From Alistipes sp. (GTDB taxonomy: Bacteria; Bacteroidota; Bacteroidia; Bacteroidales; Rikenellaceae), in the NCBI GenBank assembly GCA_017501625.1, contig JAFVWO010000048.1:1-60724 (forward strand): 60,724 nt of DNA. The letters are read 5' to 3'. The position numbers and the translations under genes were made by a program. The notes under the pieces were generated by a model, which saw only the letters and a program-made list of their open reading frames with translations, ran no database searches and was not told the DNA's origin. Below, piece by piece: positions 1-9,081 of the stretch (within the stretch, counting starts at the first letter, position 1; each line of letters begins with the position of its first letter).

Positions 1-229
1 AAAACGTATGAACCTTTATTCATTGAGGAAGCTATTCTTCCACAAAGTTAAGTTCAAATCGTTGCGGTCTCAAAAGCCTTGCAATATACTAATATTCAAT
101 AATTTCAAAGAACTTTAGCTGATTTTTAGTGGACAGCTATGCTAATTTTTAATTAATTAACATATTTCCGCTTCTTCATTTCGCTATTGTGTGTCCATAT
201 TGCAAAACAACTTAACAGCGAGCGCAGCG

Positions 230-1795
230 TCACCTCCGTTTAGGCTCCAACACAACGTATGGCACAATCATCTCCTCCATAGATATACCTCCATGCTGGA
301 ATGTATTCTTGTAGTAGCGTATATATTTATTGGCATCGTTATTATAGACGAGGAAGTCGCGATTGTAGGCAAATATATAGCTCGATGTAAGACGTCCTGC
401 TGGTAGCTGCACATCCTCGGGGCGTGTTACCTCATATACTTCGCGTGCATTATACGCGAGGTTGCGCCCCGTCTTATAACGCAGGTTTGCCGAGGTCTCC
501 TTGTCGCCCGTAACACGCACGGGATTGTCCACACGTATTGTGCCATGGTCGGAGGTTACGATAACCCTATGTCCGCGCTCCGAGAGGAGCTTGAAGAGCG
601 TGTAGAGCTCCGAGTGCTCGAACCATGAGCGCGTGAGCGAGCGGAAGGCCGCCTCGTCATCCGTAAGGTCGCGGATGATGTCGGTCTCGGTGCGCGCATG
701 CGAGAGGATATCGAGGAAGTTGTAGACGATGACCGAGAAGTCGGCATCGTAGACATGTTGCATGTTATCCAACAGTCGTCGTCCCGCCTCGGGGCGTACA
801 AGCTTGTCGAAAGAGAGCTTATAGCGCCTTCCTGTCTGTGCTATGAGCCTACGCAGAAACTCCTCCTCGTACATATTTTTGCCACCATCCTCATTATCGT
901 TGAGCCACTTTTCGGGCATAATCTTATCGATAGCCAGCGGCATAAGACCCGCAAAGAGTGCGTTACGCGCATATTGTGTTGCCGTGGGAAGGATGGCACA
1001 GTAGAGGTCATCGGTCGCAACATCGTATATGCCGCGAAGCAAGGGCTCTATCATGCGCCATTGGTCGTAGCGCATGTTGTCTATGAGTATGAGTGTCGTC
1101 TTATCACCCTTATCCACCTCGTCGAATATGCGGTGGCGCATGAGTGTGTGCGACATCGTAGGAATATCCTCCTCCTTGACACGACGGTTTATCCAGTCGT
1201 AGTAGTTACGTCGCACGAACTTCGAGAACTCCTGATTTGCCTCATTCTTCTGATATGTCAGCACCTCGCGTATACTCTTATCCAACGAGCCCGCGAGCTC
1301 TATCTCCCACCCCACAATCTTACGATAGAGGGCGCACCACTCCGCAAAGGTAGATGCCGACTGCTGCTGCGCCGCTATACGCCCGAACTCCGAGCGATAG
1401 TCGGCCGTAGTTTGCTCTGTCACAAGCTGTTCGGAGTGTAGGTTCTTCTTTATCGAGAGGAGCACCTGATTGGGGTTTACAGGCTTGATGATGTAGTCGG
1501 CAATCTTCGAGCCTATGGCCTTATCCATGATATTCTCCTCCTCGCTCTTTGTCACCATAATCACCGGCAACGATGGTCGCGCAGCCTTGATAAGTGGTAA
1601 CGTCTCGAGTCCCGTCATTCCGGGCATCATCTCGTCGAGGATAACGAGATCGTAGACCGTTGTTGCGACCATATCCACAGCATCGTAGCCATTGTTACAC
1701 GTCTCCACCTCGTAGCCCTTGGCCTTGAGGAACATAACATGCGGCTTCAATAGCTCTATCTCATCATCTACCCAAAGTATCTTATTCATAGTCAT
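230..1795 (-). CDS. porX: PorX-type response regulator with PglZ domain
   Basis: A 521-residue protein. Residues 1-120 are a CheY-like receiver with the acidic pair WVDDE near residue 10, the phospho-acceptor Asp54 in LVILDEMMPGM, and the conserved K in DYIIKPVNP. From about residue 205 to the end it resembles the PglZ/alkaline-phosphatase-like domain (LILIDNMRYDQW, later VIVTSDHGTI). This receiver-PglZ architecture is that of PorX, which in Porphyromonas acts with PorY and an ECF sigma factor in control of the type IX secretion system. No porY or secretion gene is in the window, so the T9SS link is by family only. The start ATG overlaps the stop of the NUDIX gene upstream (ATGA), suggesting translational coupling; an alternative start is ATG at 1789. 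Confidence 0.9.
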   Translation of the reverse strand: MTMNKILWVDDEIELLKPHVMFLKAKGYEVETCNNGYDAVDMVATTVYDLVILDEMMPGMTGLETLPLIKAARPSLPVIMVTKSEEENIMDKAIGSKIADYIIKPVNPNQVLLSIKKNLHSEQLVTEQTTADYRSEFGRIAAQQQSASTFAEWCALYRKIVGWEIELAGSLDKSIREVLTYQKNEANQEFSKFVRRNYYDWINRRVKEEDIPTMSHTLMRHRIFDEVDKGDKTTLILIDNMRYDQWRMIEPLLRGIYDVATDDLYCAILPTATQYARNALFAGLMPLAIDKIMPEKWLNDNEDGGKNMYEEEFLRRLIAQTGRRYKLSFDKLVRPEAGRRLLDNMQHVYDADFSVIVYNFLDILSHARTETDIIRDLTDDEAAFRSLTRSWFEHSELYTLFKLLSERGHRVIVTSDHGTIRVDNPVRVTGDKETSANLRYKTGRNLAYNAREVYEVTRPEDVQLPAGRLTSSYIFAYNRDFLVYNNDANKYIRYYKNTFQHGGISMEEMIVPYVVLEPKRR

Positions 1796-2418
1796 AGTCT
1801 GTTGGTTTTATCATCCAACGCAGCAACTACCGTTTTAACTGTTTCGTAAGTTTCATTTCGCCATGTAGCATCCTCCGCTGTCGTCTGCCACGACACCTCC
1901 GTGATGCCCTCCTCGGCCTGCGCCTTGGGCTCACCACTCTTATAACGCATCCTCCACCAGCGCGTGCGCTTGAGCTCCCAGCGACCATAGGTGTCGTAGG
2001 CATGCCATGTCACAGCCATAGGCTCCGTGTCGCAAAGCTCCGCCACGATGCCCGTCTCCTCCTCCACCTCGCGCAAGGCTGCCATACTACCGCACTCGCC
2101 CTCCTCGACGTGTCCCTTGGGCAGGTCCCAGCGGTCGCGTAGACGTATCATGAGCATCGCGCCATCCTCGCGCACAACAACACCTCCGGCAGCCTCCACC
2201 ACAACAAACTCCTTAGCAAGACGTGCAAATGTATGCCGAGGATTGGATGTTATTATGGTTACATATTTGTCTGTTTCAACTTTTTTTAGTAATTTCGCTC
2301 GCGAAACCGACATTTTATCCTCCGCCGTGAGTGTAACGCCCTCCATGGCAGGTGCCGATGTCGCTATAACGACCTTCGCCCCGCCAATGTATATGGTGTA
2401 TGTATCAGAGTTCATCAT
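1792..2418 (-). CDS. NUDIX hydrolase
   Basis: A 208-residue protein with a complete Nudix box at residues 102-124: G-x5-E (GHVEEGE) followed by REVEEETGI, the metal-binding helix that hydrolyses nucleoside diphosphates linked to another group. The preceding stretch (EAAGGVVVREDGAMLMIRLR) and DLPKGH are typical of the family. The first 75 residues are an extension of unclear role seen in some Bacteroidota homologues. The substrate cannot be read from the sequence. It is the first gene of a two-gene operon with porX and overlaps its start. A TACCTTTG box on the minus strand (2433-2426) lies just upstream. Confidence 0.9.
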   Translation of the reverse strand: MMNSDTYTIYIGGAKVVIATSAPAMEGVTLTAEDKMSVSRAKLLKKVETDKYVTIITSNPRHTFARLAKEFVVVEAAGGVVVREDGAMLMIRLRDRWDLPKGHVEEGECGSMAALREVEEETGIVAELCDTEPMAVTWHAYDTYGRWELKRTRWWRMRYKSGEPKAQAEEGITEVSWQTTAEDATWRNETYETVKTVVAALDDKTNRL

Positions 2419-2423
2419 TACGA

Positions 2424-2538
2424 GGCAAAGGTACGAAAAAGAATTGAGATGCCATCACTTGAGGCAGCTCAATCTGCAACACAAGGCTGTAAAAAGACCA
2501 TCGTTACGATGGCAAAGGTATAAAAAAGAATTGAGATG
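2424..2538 (-). promoter_or_regulatory. Duplicated promoter-like segment upstream of the NUDIX gene
   Basis: Two direct copies of a segment of about 28 bp (2424-2451 and 2511-2538, beginning GGCAAAGGTA) lie between the divergent NUDIX and S9 peptidase genes. Read on the minus strand each ends in TACCTTTG, matching the Bacteroidota -7 box TAnnTTTG, at 2433-2426 and 2520-2513. I found no good -33 TTTG for either, so promoter activity is inferred from the -7 box alone. Confidence 0.5.
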
Positions 2539-2582
2539 TAATTGAGATGTCAGGACAAACTAAAAACTACAACACAATATTT

Positions 2583-4697
2583 ATGAAAAAATTACTTTTT
2601 ATTATGACATTTGCTTCGTGCCTCACGCTCACAAGCTGTGGCAACACCGAGCAGGCGTTACCCGAGCCTCTCGCAATAGACAACGCCCTAACCGATGCCG
2701 AGAAGGCTGCGGGCATCCTCACCCCCGAGGTTATGTGGAAGATGTCGCGCATAGGTGCGCAGACACTCTCTCCCGATGGCAGCAAGCTCGTATACACGCT
2801 CACGCAGTACAACCTCAAGGAGAATCGTGGCATCACACTCCTATGGCTTCGCGACATGGCTACCGGCCAAGAGCGCGCCCTCACCGACTACAACTCGACA
2901 AACACCGCCCCGCAGTGGCTCGACAACCAGAGTGTAGCCTTCCTCTCTAACCGTAGCGGTGAGATGCAGGCGTGGGCTATGGATGTCGACGGCAGCAACC
3001 TCCGCCAGCTCACCACCATCGAGGGTGGCATCGAGGGCTTCGGCATCGCCGGGGACCACGCCTTCTACGTCAAGCGTGTCGCTGTTGCTAAGCTCAAAGG
3101 CTCGAATAAGTATGAGGATATGGATAAGTCGAAGGTGCGCATCTACGACGACCTCATGGTTCGTCACTGGGACTACTGGGATGACGGCTCATATCTGCAT
3201 ATCTTCGCTGCCGACTATAAGGATGGTAAGATTGCCGAGGGTGTAGACATCATCGGTGCCGATAAGGCCTATGATGCACCTCTTGCTCCCTACTTCGACA
3301 CTGCCGAGATACGCCTTTCGCCCGATGGCTCGCAGCTCGCATACACATGTAAGCCGCTGACAGGCACGGAGTATGCACTCTCTACCGACTCGGACATTTT
3401 CCTATACGACTTTGCCACCGCACAGACACGCAACCTCTCGAAGGAGGCGGCAGCCAAGGGATATGATAAGTTCGTGGGCTACGACAAGTATCCCGTATTC
3501 TCACCCGATGGCTCGAAGATAGCCTTCCGCTCACAGCGCCGTCCGGGCAACGAGGCCGACCAGCAGCGCCTATGGGTCTTTGACCTCAACACCAACGAGT
3601 GCAGCTACATCACTCGCAACCACGACATTTGCGCCACAGAGGTAGTATGGGATGGCAACGAGGCGATGTACTTCGTTCTTCCTTGGCGTGGCACACACCA
3701 AGTGGCACACATCGACCTCGACGGTAACCTCAAGCATATCACCGCAGGCAACCACGACATCAACACCTTCACCATGGCCGAGGGTAAGATTGTTGCCAAC
3801 ATGAACACCATCTCTAAGGCCGTGGAGCTCTACGACGTAGACCTCACAACGGGCGCACTCACGCAGCTCACGGATGTGAACCGCGAGATTTACGAGAACA
3901 TCAAGTTCGGTGAGGTCGAGGAGCGTTGGATAACGACCACCGATGGTAAGAAGATGCTCACATGGGTTATTCTCCCACCCGACTTCGACCCCACGAAGAA
4001 GTACCCCACGTTGCTATACTGTCAGGGCGGACCTCAGAGCACCGTATCGCAATTCTGGAGCTACCGCTGGAACTTCCAGCTTATGGCAGCTCAGGGCTAC
4101 GTCATCGTCGCTCCTAACCGCCGTGGCTGCCCCTCGTTTGGTCAGGAGTGGACCGACCAAATCTCTGGCGACTACTCGGGACAGAACATCCGCGACTATC
4201 TCGCCGCCATCGACGAGGTATCTAAGGAGCCGTGGGTAGATACCGACCACCGCGGTTGTGTCGGCGCTTCGTATGGTGGCTACTCGACATACTACCTCGC
4301 AGGCGTTCACGAGGGTCGCTTCAAGGCCTTCATCGCACACTGCGGCATCTTCAACTTCGAGTCGATGTATGGCCATACCGAGGAGCTCTTCTTCGTCACC
4401 AACGACTATGGCGGCGCATACTGGGAGAAGGATAATGCCGTAGCTCAGCGCTCGTATGCCAACTCACCCCATAAGAAGGTGGGCAACTGGGATACCCCCA
4501 TCATGATTATCACCGGCGAGAGGGACTACCGCATACCATACAGCCAGTCGCTGGAGGCCTTCACGGCAGCTCGCGTGCAGGGTATCGATGCCCGTCTTGT
4601 GTCATTCGAGAACGAGGCACACCAAGTATTCCAGCCTCAGAACAGCGTGGTATGGAACCGCGAGTTCTTCAGCTGGTTAGACAAGTACCTTAAGTAA
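2583..4697 (+). CDS. S9 family prolyl oligopeptidase-like lipoprotein
   Basis: A 704-residue protein starting at ATG 2583, which gives a lipoprotein signal (MKKLLFIMTFASCLTLTSCG); the longer frame from 2547 would put 12 unneeded residues before it. The N-terminal part has repeated beta-propeller segments (LSPDGSKLVYT, LSPDGSQLAYT, FSPDGSKIAFR). The C-terminal alpha/beta hydrolase carries GASYGGY with the nucleophile Ser near residue 563, TGERDYRIPY with the Asp, and ENEAHQVF with the His. This is the S9 (dipeptidyl peptidase IV / acylaminoacyl peptidase) layout, so it probably trims peptides in the periplasm or at the cell surface. Followed by a strong terminator. Confidence 0.93.
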   Translation: MKKLLFIMTFASCLTLTSCGNTEQALPEPLAIDNALTDAEKAAGILTPEVMWKMSRIGAQTLSPDGSKLVYTLTQYNLKENRGITLLWLRDMATGQERALTDYNSTNTAPQWLDNQSVAFLSNRSGEMQAWAMDVDGSNLRQLTTIEGGIEGFGIAGDHAFYVKRVAVAKLKGSNKYEDMDKSKVRIYDDLMVRHWDYWDDGSYLHIFAADYKDGKIAEGVDIIGADKAYDAPLAPYFDTAEIRLSPDGSQLAYTCKPLTGTEYALSTDSDIFLYDFATAQTRNLSKEAAAKGYDKFVGYDKYPVFSPDGSKIAFRSQRRPGNEADQQRLWVFDLNTNECSYITRNHDICATEVVWDGNEAMYFVLPWRGTHQVAHIDLDGNLKHITAGNHDINTFTMAEGKIVANMNTISKAVELYDVDLTTGALTQLTDVNREIYENIKFGEVEERWITTTDGKKMLTWVILPPDFDPTKKYPTLLYCQGGPQSTVSQFWSYRWNFQLMAAQGYVIVAPNRRGCPSFGQEWTDQISGDYSGQNIRDYLAAIDEVSKEPWVDTDHRGCVGASYGGYSTYYLAGVHEGRFKAFIAHCGIFNFESMYGHTEELFFVTNDYGGAYWEKDNAVAQRSYANSPHKKVGNWDTPIMIITGERDYRIPYSQSLEAFTAARVQGIDARLVSFENEAHQVFQPQNSVVWNREFFSWLDKYLK

Positions 4698-4720
4698 TCG
4701 AAAGAACAGATAATACGCAG

Positions 4721-4757
4721 GCGGGGGTTCGACATCGGTCGAGCCCTCGCTTTTTTT
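4721..4757 (+). terminator. Rho-independent terminator after the S9 peptidase
   Basis: A 13-bp stem (4721-4733 with 4738-4750, two G-U pairs, loop ATCG) is followed directly by seven T residues at 4751-4757, starting 23 bases after the peptidase stop codon. Confidence 0.85.
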
Positions 4758-4887
4758 AGATTAGGGAGGGTAGAGATTAGGGATAACACATCCGCAATTC
4801 TCCCCAAACGCCCTAAACTCACTAAAACTATCTAAAACGCCCTAAATTCCCCAAACTCACTAAATCTCACTAAATCTTTACAACAAC
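4758..4887. repeat. Low-complexity CCCTAAA / CACTAAA tract
   Basis: This stretch contains irregular iterations of CCCTAAA, CACTAAA and CCCCAAA units (for example CGCCCTAAACTCACTAAAAC), with inverse versions (GATTAGGGA) at its left end. It contains no gene and separates the terminator of the peptidase from the promoter of the glycosyltransferase gene. Confidence 0.55.
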
Positions 4888-4918
4888 TTTGAGTTTTGCA
4901 AAAAAGTTGTTACCTTTG
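4888..4918 (+). promoter_or_regulatory. Bacteroidota-type promoter of the glycosyltransferase-sigma-rsmG operon
   Basis: TTTG at 4888-4891, 19 bases, then TACCTTTG at 4911-4918 match the -33/-7 consensus exactly in sequence and spacing. Transcription would begin near 4925, so the TTG at 4889 cannot be a translation start. Confidence 0.8.
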
Positions 4919-4933
4919 TGCGATTATATATAT

Positions 4934-6100
4934 GTGATTGTGATAGAATTTTTTGACAACATACTTTATCATTACTCGTGGCAGGGCATAGCGCTTTCAG
5001 GCGTGCTTCTACTGCTCTTTTTCGTGCAGCTTTACTACTATGCCATAGCCTACTACCGCATATATCGCTACCGCCTTATGCGCCGACGTAAGAAGATTGC
5101 GGAGAATCCTCCAATATCCGTCATCGTGGCAGTAAGGGGCGAGAATGAGGCGTTCCTCACCGAGGAGCTCCCCGTGCTCCTGCATCAGGAGTACGACCCC
5201 TTCGAGGTAGTGGTAGTATATGTCGGTGGCGACATCGACTACTACGACGAATTACAACGTATACGTGACAACTACTCGAATATGCGTCTGACACGCATGG
5301 GTGGCGACAGCCGCATATACATATCCACGAAGCAGGCACTGAATGTCGGCATCAAGTCGGCGCAGTACGACGCGCTGCTCTTCACCACAACGGGGGCCAT
5401 ACCTCGCTCGGAGCAGTGGGTGGCGTTGATGTCTAAGGGCTTCGAGCGCGGCATGGTCGTAGCAGCCCCCGCCGTGCCACAATTCGAGCACAACAACCTT
5501 AAGACATTCCTCATGCGCATGGTGGAGTTTCAGCGCGAGCGCAACGCCATGGCGTGTGCCGTGAATGACAGGCTCTACTACGCACCGCGCAGCAACTACG
5601 GTTACACACGCCATCTGTACGAGTCTACGCGAGGCTTCAACCACCTCGGCATCGATATTGGCGACAACGACCTATACCTGCAGGCCATAGCTACGCCCGA
5701 GCGTACTGCCGTGGTGCTCTCGCGCCACTCCATTGTCGTGGAGGAGCGCCCCGAGCGATGGAGCGAGTGGATGGAGCTTATGCGCTACTACTCCTCGACA
5801 CGCGAGCACTACCCCGCCGCTGCAAAGACCTTTGCACGCAGGGAGCTTGGCAGCCGTGTGCTGTTCATGCTCGCAACGATTACGGCTGTCGTGGTACTAC
5901 CCTTGGAGCTTAAGCTCGGAGCTATAGGTCTTCTTCTATTGCGATACCTTATCGTCGTGGGCACATCGCGACGTGTGGCAATGCGCATGGGACAGAAGGG
6001 CATAGTCATGCGATATTGGATATACGACCTCCTTGGCCCCGCCGTGGAGTGGATGATAGGCTCGAAACATAGCCACAACACACCCAAGCTATGGAGATAG
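4934..6100 (+). CDS. Family 2-like membrane glycosyltransferase, DxD motif not evident
   Basis: About 388 residues. The reading frame is open from TTG 4889, but that codon lies inside the promoter, so GTG 4934 or GTG 4940 is the likelier start. A membrane segment near the N terminus (SGVLLLLFFVQLYYYAIAYY) precedes a GT-A-like domain beginning ISVIVAVRGENE, and further hydrophobic helices follow near the C terminus (VLFMLATITAVVVLPLEL, LGAIGLLLLRYLIVV). Relatives usually read TDADC-x-P at the metal site; here it is LLFTTTGAIPRSEQW, with no Asp. It may be a non-catalytic homologue or use another metal site. Its stop overlaps the sigma factor start by 10 bases. Confidence 0.75.
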   Translation: MIVIEFFDNILYHYSWQGIALSGVLLLLFFVQLYYYAIAYYRIYRYRLMRRRKKIAENPPISVIVAVRGENEAFLTEELPVLLHQEYDPFEVVVVYVGGDIDYYDELQRIRDNYSNMRLTRMGGDSRIYISTKQALNVGIKSAQYDALLFTTTGAIPRSEQWVALMSKGFERGMVVAAPAVPQFEHNNLKTFLMRMVEFQRERNAMACAVNDRLYYAPRSNYGYTRHLYESTRGFNHLGIDIGDNDLYLQAIATPERTAVVLSRHSIVVEERPERWSEWMELMRYYSSTREHYPAAAKTFARRELGSRVLFMLATITAVVVLPLELKLGAIGLLLLRYLIVVGTSRRVAMRMGQKGIVMRYWIYDLLGPAVEWMIGSKHSHNTPKLWR

Positions 6101-6648
6101 ACGACTATATCGTAGCAACAGATGCACGCCTTGTGGAGCTCGCCTCGGAGGGCGACCAGCGCGCCTTTGAGTATCTCTTCACACGCTATCGCGATGCTCT
6201 TGTACACCTCTTCGAGCAACGCTTGGGCAACAAGACCATGGCCGGCGACCTCTTGCAGGAGACCTTCATCAAGGTATACCTCAACTTGGATCGCTACTCG
6301 AAGAGCTACACCTTCGGACAGTGGATATATACCATAGCGCGCAACACGCTGGTCGACCACCTACGCCGCCGTGCTGACGATATAGCCATAGACGAGCGCT
6401 TTCGTGCGCCCTTGGCCACGACACCCACACCCGAGGAGTCGGTGATAATAAACCAAAGCCGCACGCACTTCTACGCAGCACTCGAAGAGCTCACCGAGGA
6501 GTACCGCGAGGTGATAGAGATGCGTTTCTTGGAGGAGTACTCCTACGAGGAGATTGCCGAGAAGCTGGGGCGACCGCTAAATACCGTAAAGACACAGATA
6601 CGTCGTGCCCGTGCAGCGATATGCAAGGCACTCATTGATAAAGAGTAG
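6091..6648 (+). CDS. ECF-type RNA polymerase sigma factor
   Basis: A 185-residue sigma-70 family protein with regions 2 and 4 only. Region 2 shows the -10 recognition helix around DLLQETFIKVYLNLDRY and FGQWIYTIARNTLVDHLRRR. Region 4 has the helix-turn-helix EEYSYEEIAEKLGRPLNTVK and then the TQIRRARAAI helix. ECF factors redirect RNA polymerase to stress or envelope regulons. No anti-sigma gene lies next to it, which is unusual for the group. It overlaps the glycosyltransferase gene by 10 bases and is followed after 4 bases by rsmG, so it is co-transcribed with both. A link with PorX, as for SigP in Porphyromonas, is possible but cannot be tested here. Confidence 0.92.
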   Translation: MEIDDYIVATDARLVELASEGDQRAFEYLFTRYRDALVHLFEQRLGNKTMAGDLLQETFIKVYLNLDRYSKSYTFGQWIYTIARNTLVDHLRRRADDIAIDERFRAPLATTPTPEESVIINQSRTHFYAALEELTEEYREVIEMRFLEEYSYEEIAEKLGRPLNTVKTQIRRARAAICKALIDKE

Positions 6649-6652
6649 ATAG

Positions 6653-7285
6653 ATGAACTACGCGATTATTGAACGATACTTCCCCGCGATGACCCCTCGA
6701 CAGAGGGAGCAGTACGAGCGCTTAGGTGAGCTCTATGCTGAGTGGAACAGCCGCATAAACGTCATCTCGCGCAAGGATATGGAGCACCTCTACACGCGCC
6801 ACATCCTTCACTCGTTGGCCATAGCCAAGGTGTGTCGCTTCGAGGCGGGAGCTAAGGTTGTGGACATAGGTTGCGGTGGTGGCTTTCCCTCGGTGCCGCT
6901 GGCAATAATGTTTCCGGAAGTGGAGTTTGTAGGTGTAGATTCAATCGGCAAGAAGATACGTGTTGTCGAAGGCATCATCGAGGGTGCCGACATACAAAAC
7001 CTACGCGCCATAAACTCACGCGCCGAGCAGCTCGACGAGAAGTTCGACTACGTAGTGTCGCGTGCCGTGACGGAGATGTCGCGATTTATGCCGTGGGCAT
7101 GGCCCCTACTACGCAAGGGTACGGATAGGGGTACGCTCCCCAATGGCGTCCTCTACCTCAAGGGTGGCGACCTTGCCGAGGAGCTGGCGCTCACACGCCG
7201 CAAGTGGGACATCTACGACATACGTACAATCTTCGACGACGAATTTTTCGATACCAAGAGGGTGGTGTACACCCCCTACAAATAG
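6653..7285 (+). CDS. rsmG: 16S rRNA (guanine-527-N7)-methyltransferase RsmG
   Basis: A 210-residue protein matching RsmG (GidB) throughout. It has the N-terminal helical part with YAEWNSRINVISRKD, the DLY-like HLYTRHILHSL motif, the SAM-binding loop VVDIGCGGGFPSVPLA at residues 69-84, and VEFVGVDSIGKK for ribose contact. It methylates G527 in the decoding region of 16S rRNA. The length is normal for the family. It lies 4 bases after the sigma factor stop and 24 bases ahead of the DUF4954 gene start. Confidence 0.95.
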   Translation: MNYAIIERYFPAMTPRQREQYERLGELYAEWNSRINVISRKDMEHLYTRHILHSLAIAKVCRFEAGAKVVDIGCGGGFPSVPLAIMFPEVEFVGVDSIGKKIRVVEGIIEGADIQNLRAINSRAEQLDEKFDYVVSRAVTEMSRFMPWAWPLLRKGTDRGTLPNGVLYLKGGDLAEELALTRRKWDIYDIRTIFDDEFFDTKRVVYTPYK

Positions 7286-7309
7286 AATGCAATGAAAAAT
7301 GGAGGTATT

Positions 7310-9031
7310 ATGGACAAGAGACAAAGACATCTAAGTATTGAGGAGCGCGGGGCGTTGCAACAAAGGGGTTGCTATGCCGAGGAGTGGGATAAGGTCATTG
7401 TTGCCGACGACTTCCATGTCGAGCAGCTACGCAATGTACGCTTCGAGGGTAGTGTCTCTATCGGCTCGGGCTCGACAATCTACGACTCAACAATATCGAA
7501 CTACCACATTGGCGACAATTGCACCATCGACGATGTATTACGCATGGAGTGCCGCCACTCGTCGACATTTGGCGAGGGTGTCGTCGTTTCTGCCGTAAAC
7601 GAGAATGGCGGTCGTGGCTCGGTGATATACCGCGAGCTCACTGCCCAGACGGCATACCTGATGACCATCATGCGCAACCGCCCCGAGATGGTCGAGAGCC
7701 TGAAGGCCATGGCCACGGCACGTGCCGAGGAACACCGCACGACAATAGGCCGTGTGGAGGATGGCTGTACCATCGTAGGTGCTCGCTTTGTGCGCGAGGT
7801 AAACATCGAGGCAGGGGCATCAATCGAGGGTTCGTCGCTACTGGAGAATGGCACGGTGGGACGCGGTGCCAAGGTAGGCATAGATGTGCGCGCACGCGAC
7901 TTCATCATCGACAACGATGCACATGTGGATGGCGCCTCGATGCTTGAGCGCTCCTTCGTGGGTGAAAGATGCACCATAGACAATGGTTTCACGGCTGTCG
8001 ACACACTCTTCTTTGCAAACTGTCACATGGAGAATGGCGAGGCCGCAGCAGTCTTTGCCGGCCCCTTCACAGTGTCGCACCATAAGTCGTCATTGTTGAT
8101 TGCGGGAGTATTCTCGTTCTTCAACGCCGGTAGCGGCACAAACCAGTCGAACCACCTCTTCAAAAGCGGTGCTGTGCATCAGGCTGTGCATCAGCGAGGC
8201 ACGAAGTTCGGCAGTAGCGCCTATGTCATGTCGCCTGCAATTGAGGGTCCCTATACCGTTGTCCTCGGCCGTCACACACGCCATCACGACACGCAGGATA
8301 TGCCCTACTCATACATCGTCGAGGAGAATGGCCACACGATACTCATGCCCGCCTTGGCCCTCAAGAGCTACGGCACGGTGCGCGACATTGAGAAGTGGAA
8401 GAGTCGCGATAAGCGCTCGCTTAAGCGCGATAATATATGTTTCGATGAGTTTAACCCCTTCGTTACGGGCAAGATGCTTCGCGGCGTAGATGCCCTCACC
8501 CGCCTGCGCGAGAATGACCCCGAGGCCAAGAGCTACAGCTACAACCGCACGACGATACGTGCCTCGATGCTCTCGCGTGGCATAAAAATGTATAACAGCG
8601 CGATAGCAGCCTCGATAGGGGCGATGCTCTCAAATGGCGACCGCCATGCTGCCGAGGCTGATGGTAGCGAGTGGATAGATGTTGCGGGGCAGTACCTCCC
8701 TCTGAGCGATGTGGAGAGGCTTATGCAACAGATTGCCGCAGGCGAGGTAAGCCTGAAGCAGGTAGATGACATCCTCAGGTCGTATCTCGCACGCTACAAC
8801 GACATGGCAGCAGCATACGCCTACAATATCCTCACGGGACTCCTCGGTCATGAGGCCTCGGATGAGGAGGTGGAGCAGATAAAGGTGACGGCAGCAAACA
8901 TTACCGCCCGCATGCGCGAGATTACCGACAACGACCGTAAGAGAGATGCCGGCCCCGACATGATGGTGGGCTATGGCTACGACTTCCGTGATGCCAAGGA
9001 GCACGAGGCCGACTTCCTCAACACCCGATAA
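7310..9031 (+). CDS. DUF4954-type left-handed beta-helix protein
   Basis: A 573-residue protein starting at ATG 7310; an ATG at 7292 in frame adds six residues. The middle is full of hexapeptide-type turns (VSIGSGSTIYDSTISNYHIG, later TIVGARFVREVNIEAGASIE and SFVGERCTIDNGFTAVD), predicting a left-handed parallel beta helix as in acyl- and nucleotidyl-transferases of sugar metabolism. The C-terminal 150 residues are helical. This matches my recollection of the DUF4954 family of Bacteroidota, whose biochemical role is not established. It follows rsmG closely and probably belongs to the same transcript. Confidence 0.8.
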   Translation: MDKRQRHLSIEERGALQQRGCYAEEWDKVIVADDFHVEQLRNVRFEGSVSIGSGSTIYDSTISNYHIGDNCTIDDVLRMECRHSSTFGEGVVVSAVNENGGRGSVIYRELTAQTAYLMTIMRNRPEMVESLKAMATARAEEHRTTIGRVEDGCTIVGARFVREVNIEAGASIEGSSLLENGTVGRGAKVGIDVRARDFIIDNDAHVDGASMLERSFVGERCTIDNGFTAVDTLFFANCHMENGEAAAVFAGPFTVSHHKSSLLIAGVFSFFNAGSGTNQSNHLFKSGAVHQAVHQRGTKFGSSAYVMSPAIEGPYTVVLGRHTRHHDTQDMPYSYIVEENGHTILMPALALKSYGTVRDIEKWKSRDKRSLKRDNICFDEFNPFVTGKMLRGVDALTRLRENDPEAKSYSYNRTTIRASMLSRGIKMYNSAIAASIGAMLSNGDRHAAEADGSEWIDVAGQYLPLSDVERLMQQIAAGEVSLKQVDDILRSYLARYNDMAAAYAYNILTGLLGHEASDEEVEQIKVTAANITARMREITDNDRKRDAGPDMMVGYGYDFRDAKEHEADFLNTR

Positions 9032-9081
9032 CAGATGCAAACAATATACAATTACACAATAACTAAAAACCAACTAAGACT

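Noticed and set aside
698..1441. 247-codon open frame on the plus strand opposite porX
   Set aside because: It is a shadow of porX in another frame; no motif, start signal or neighbour supports it.
4889..4933. Start of the glycosyltransferase at TTG 4889
   Set aside because: The codon lies inside a promoter with exact TTTG-N19-TACCTTTG; it would be upstream of the start of transcription. GTG 4934 or 4940 is preferred.
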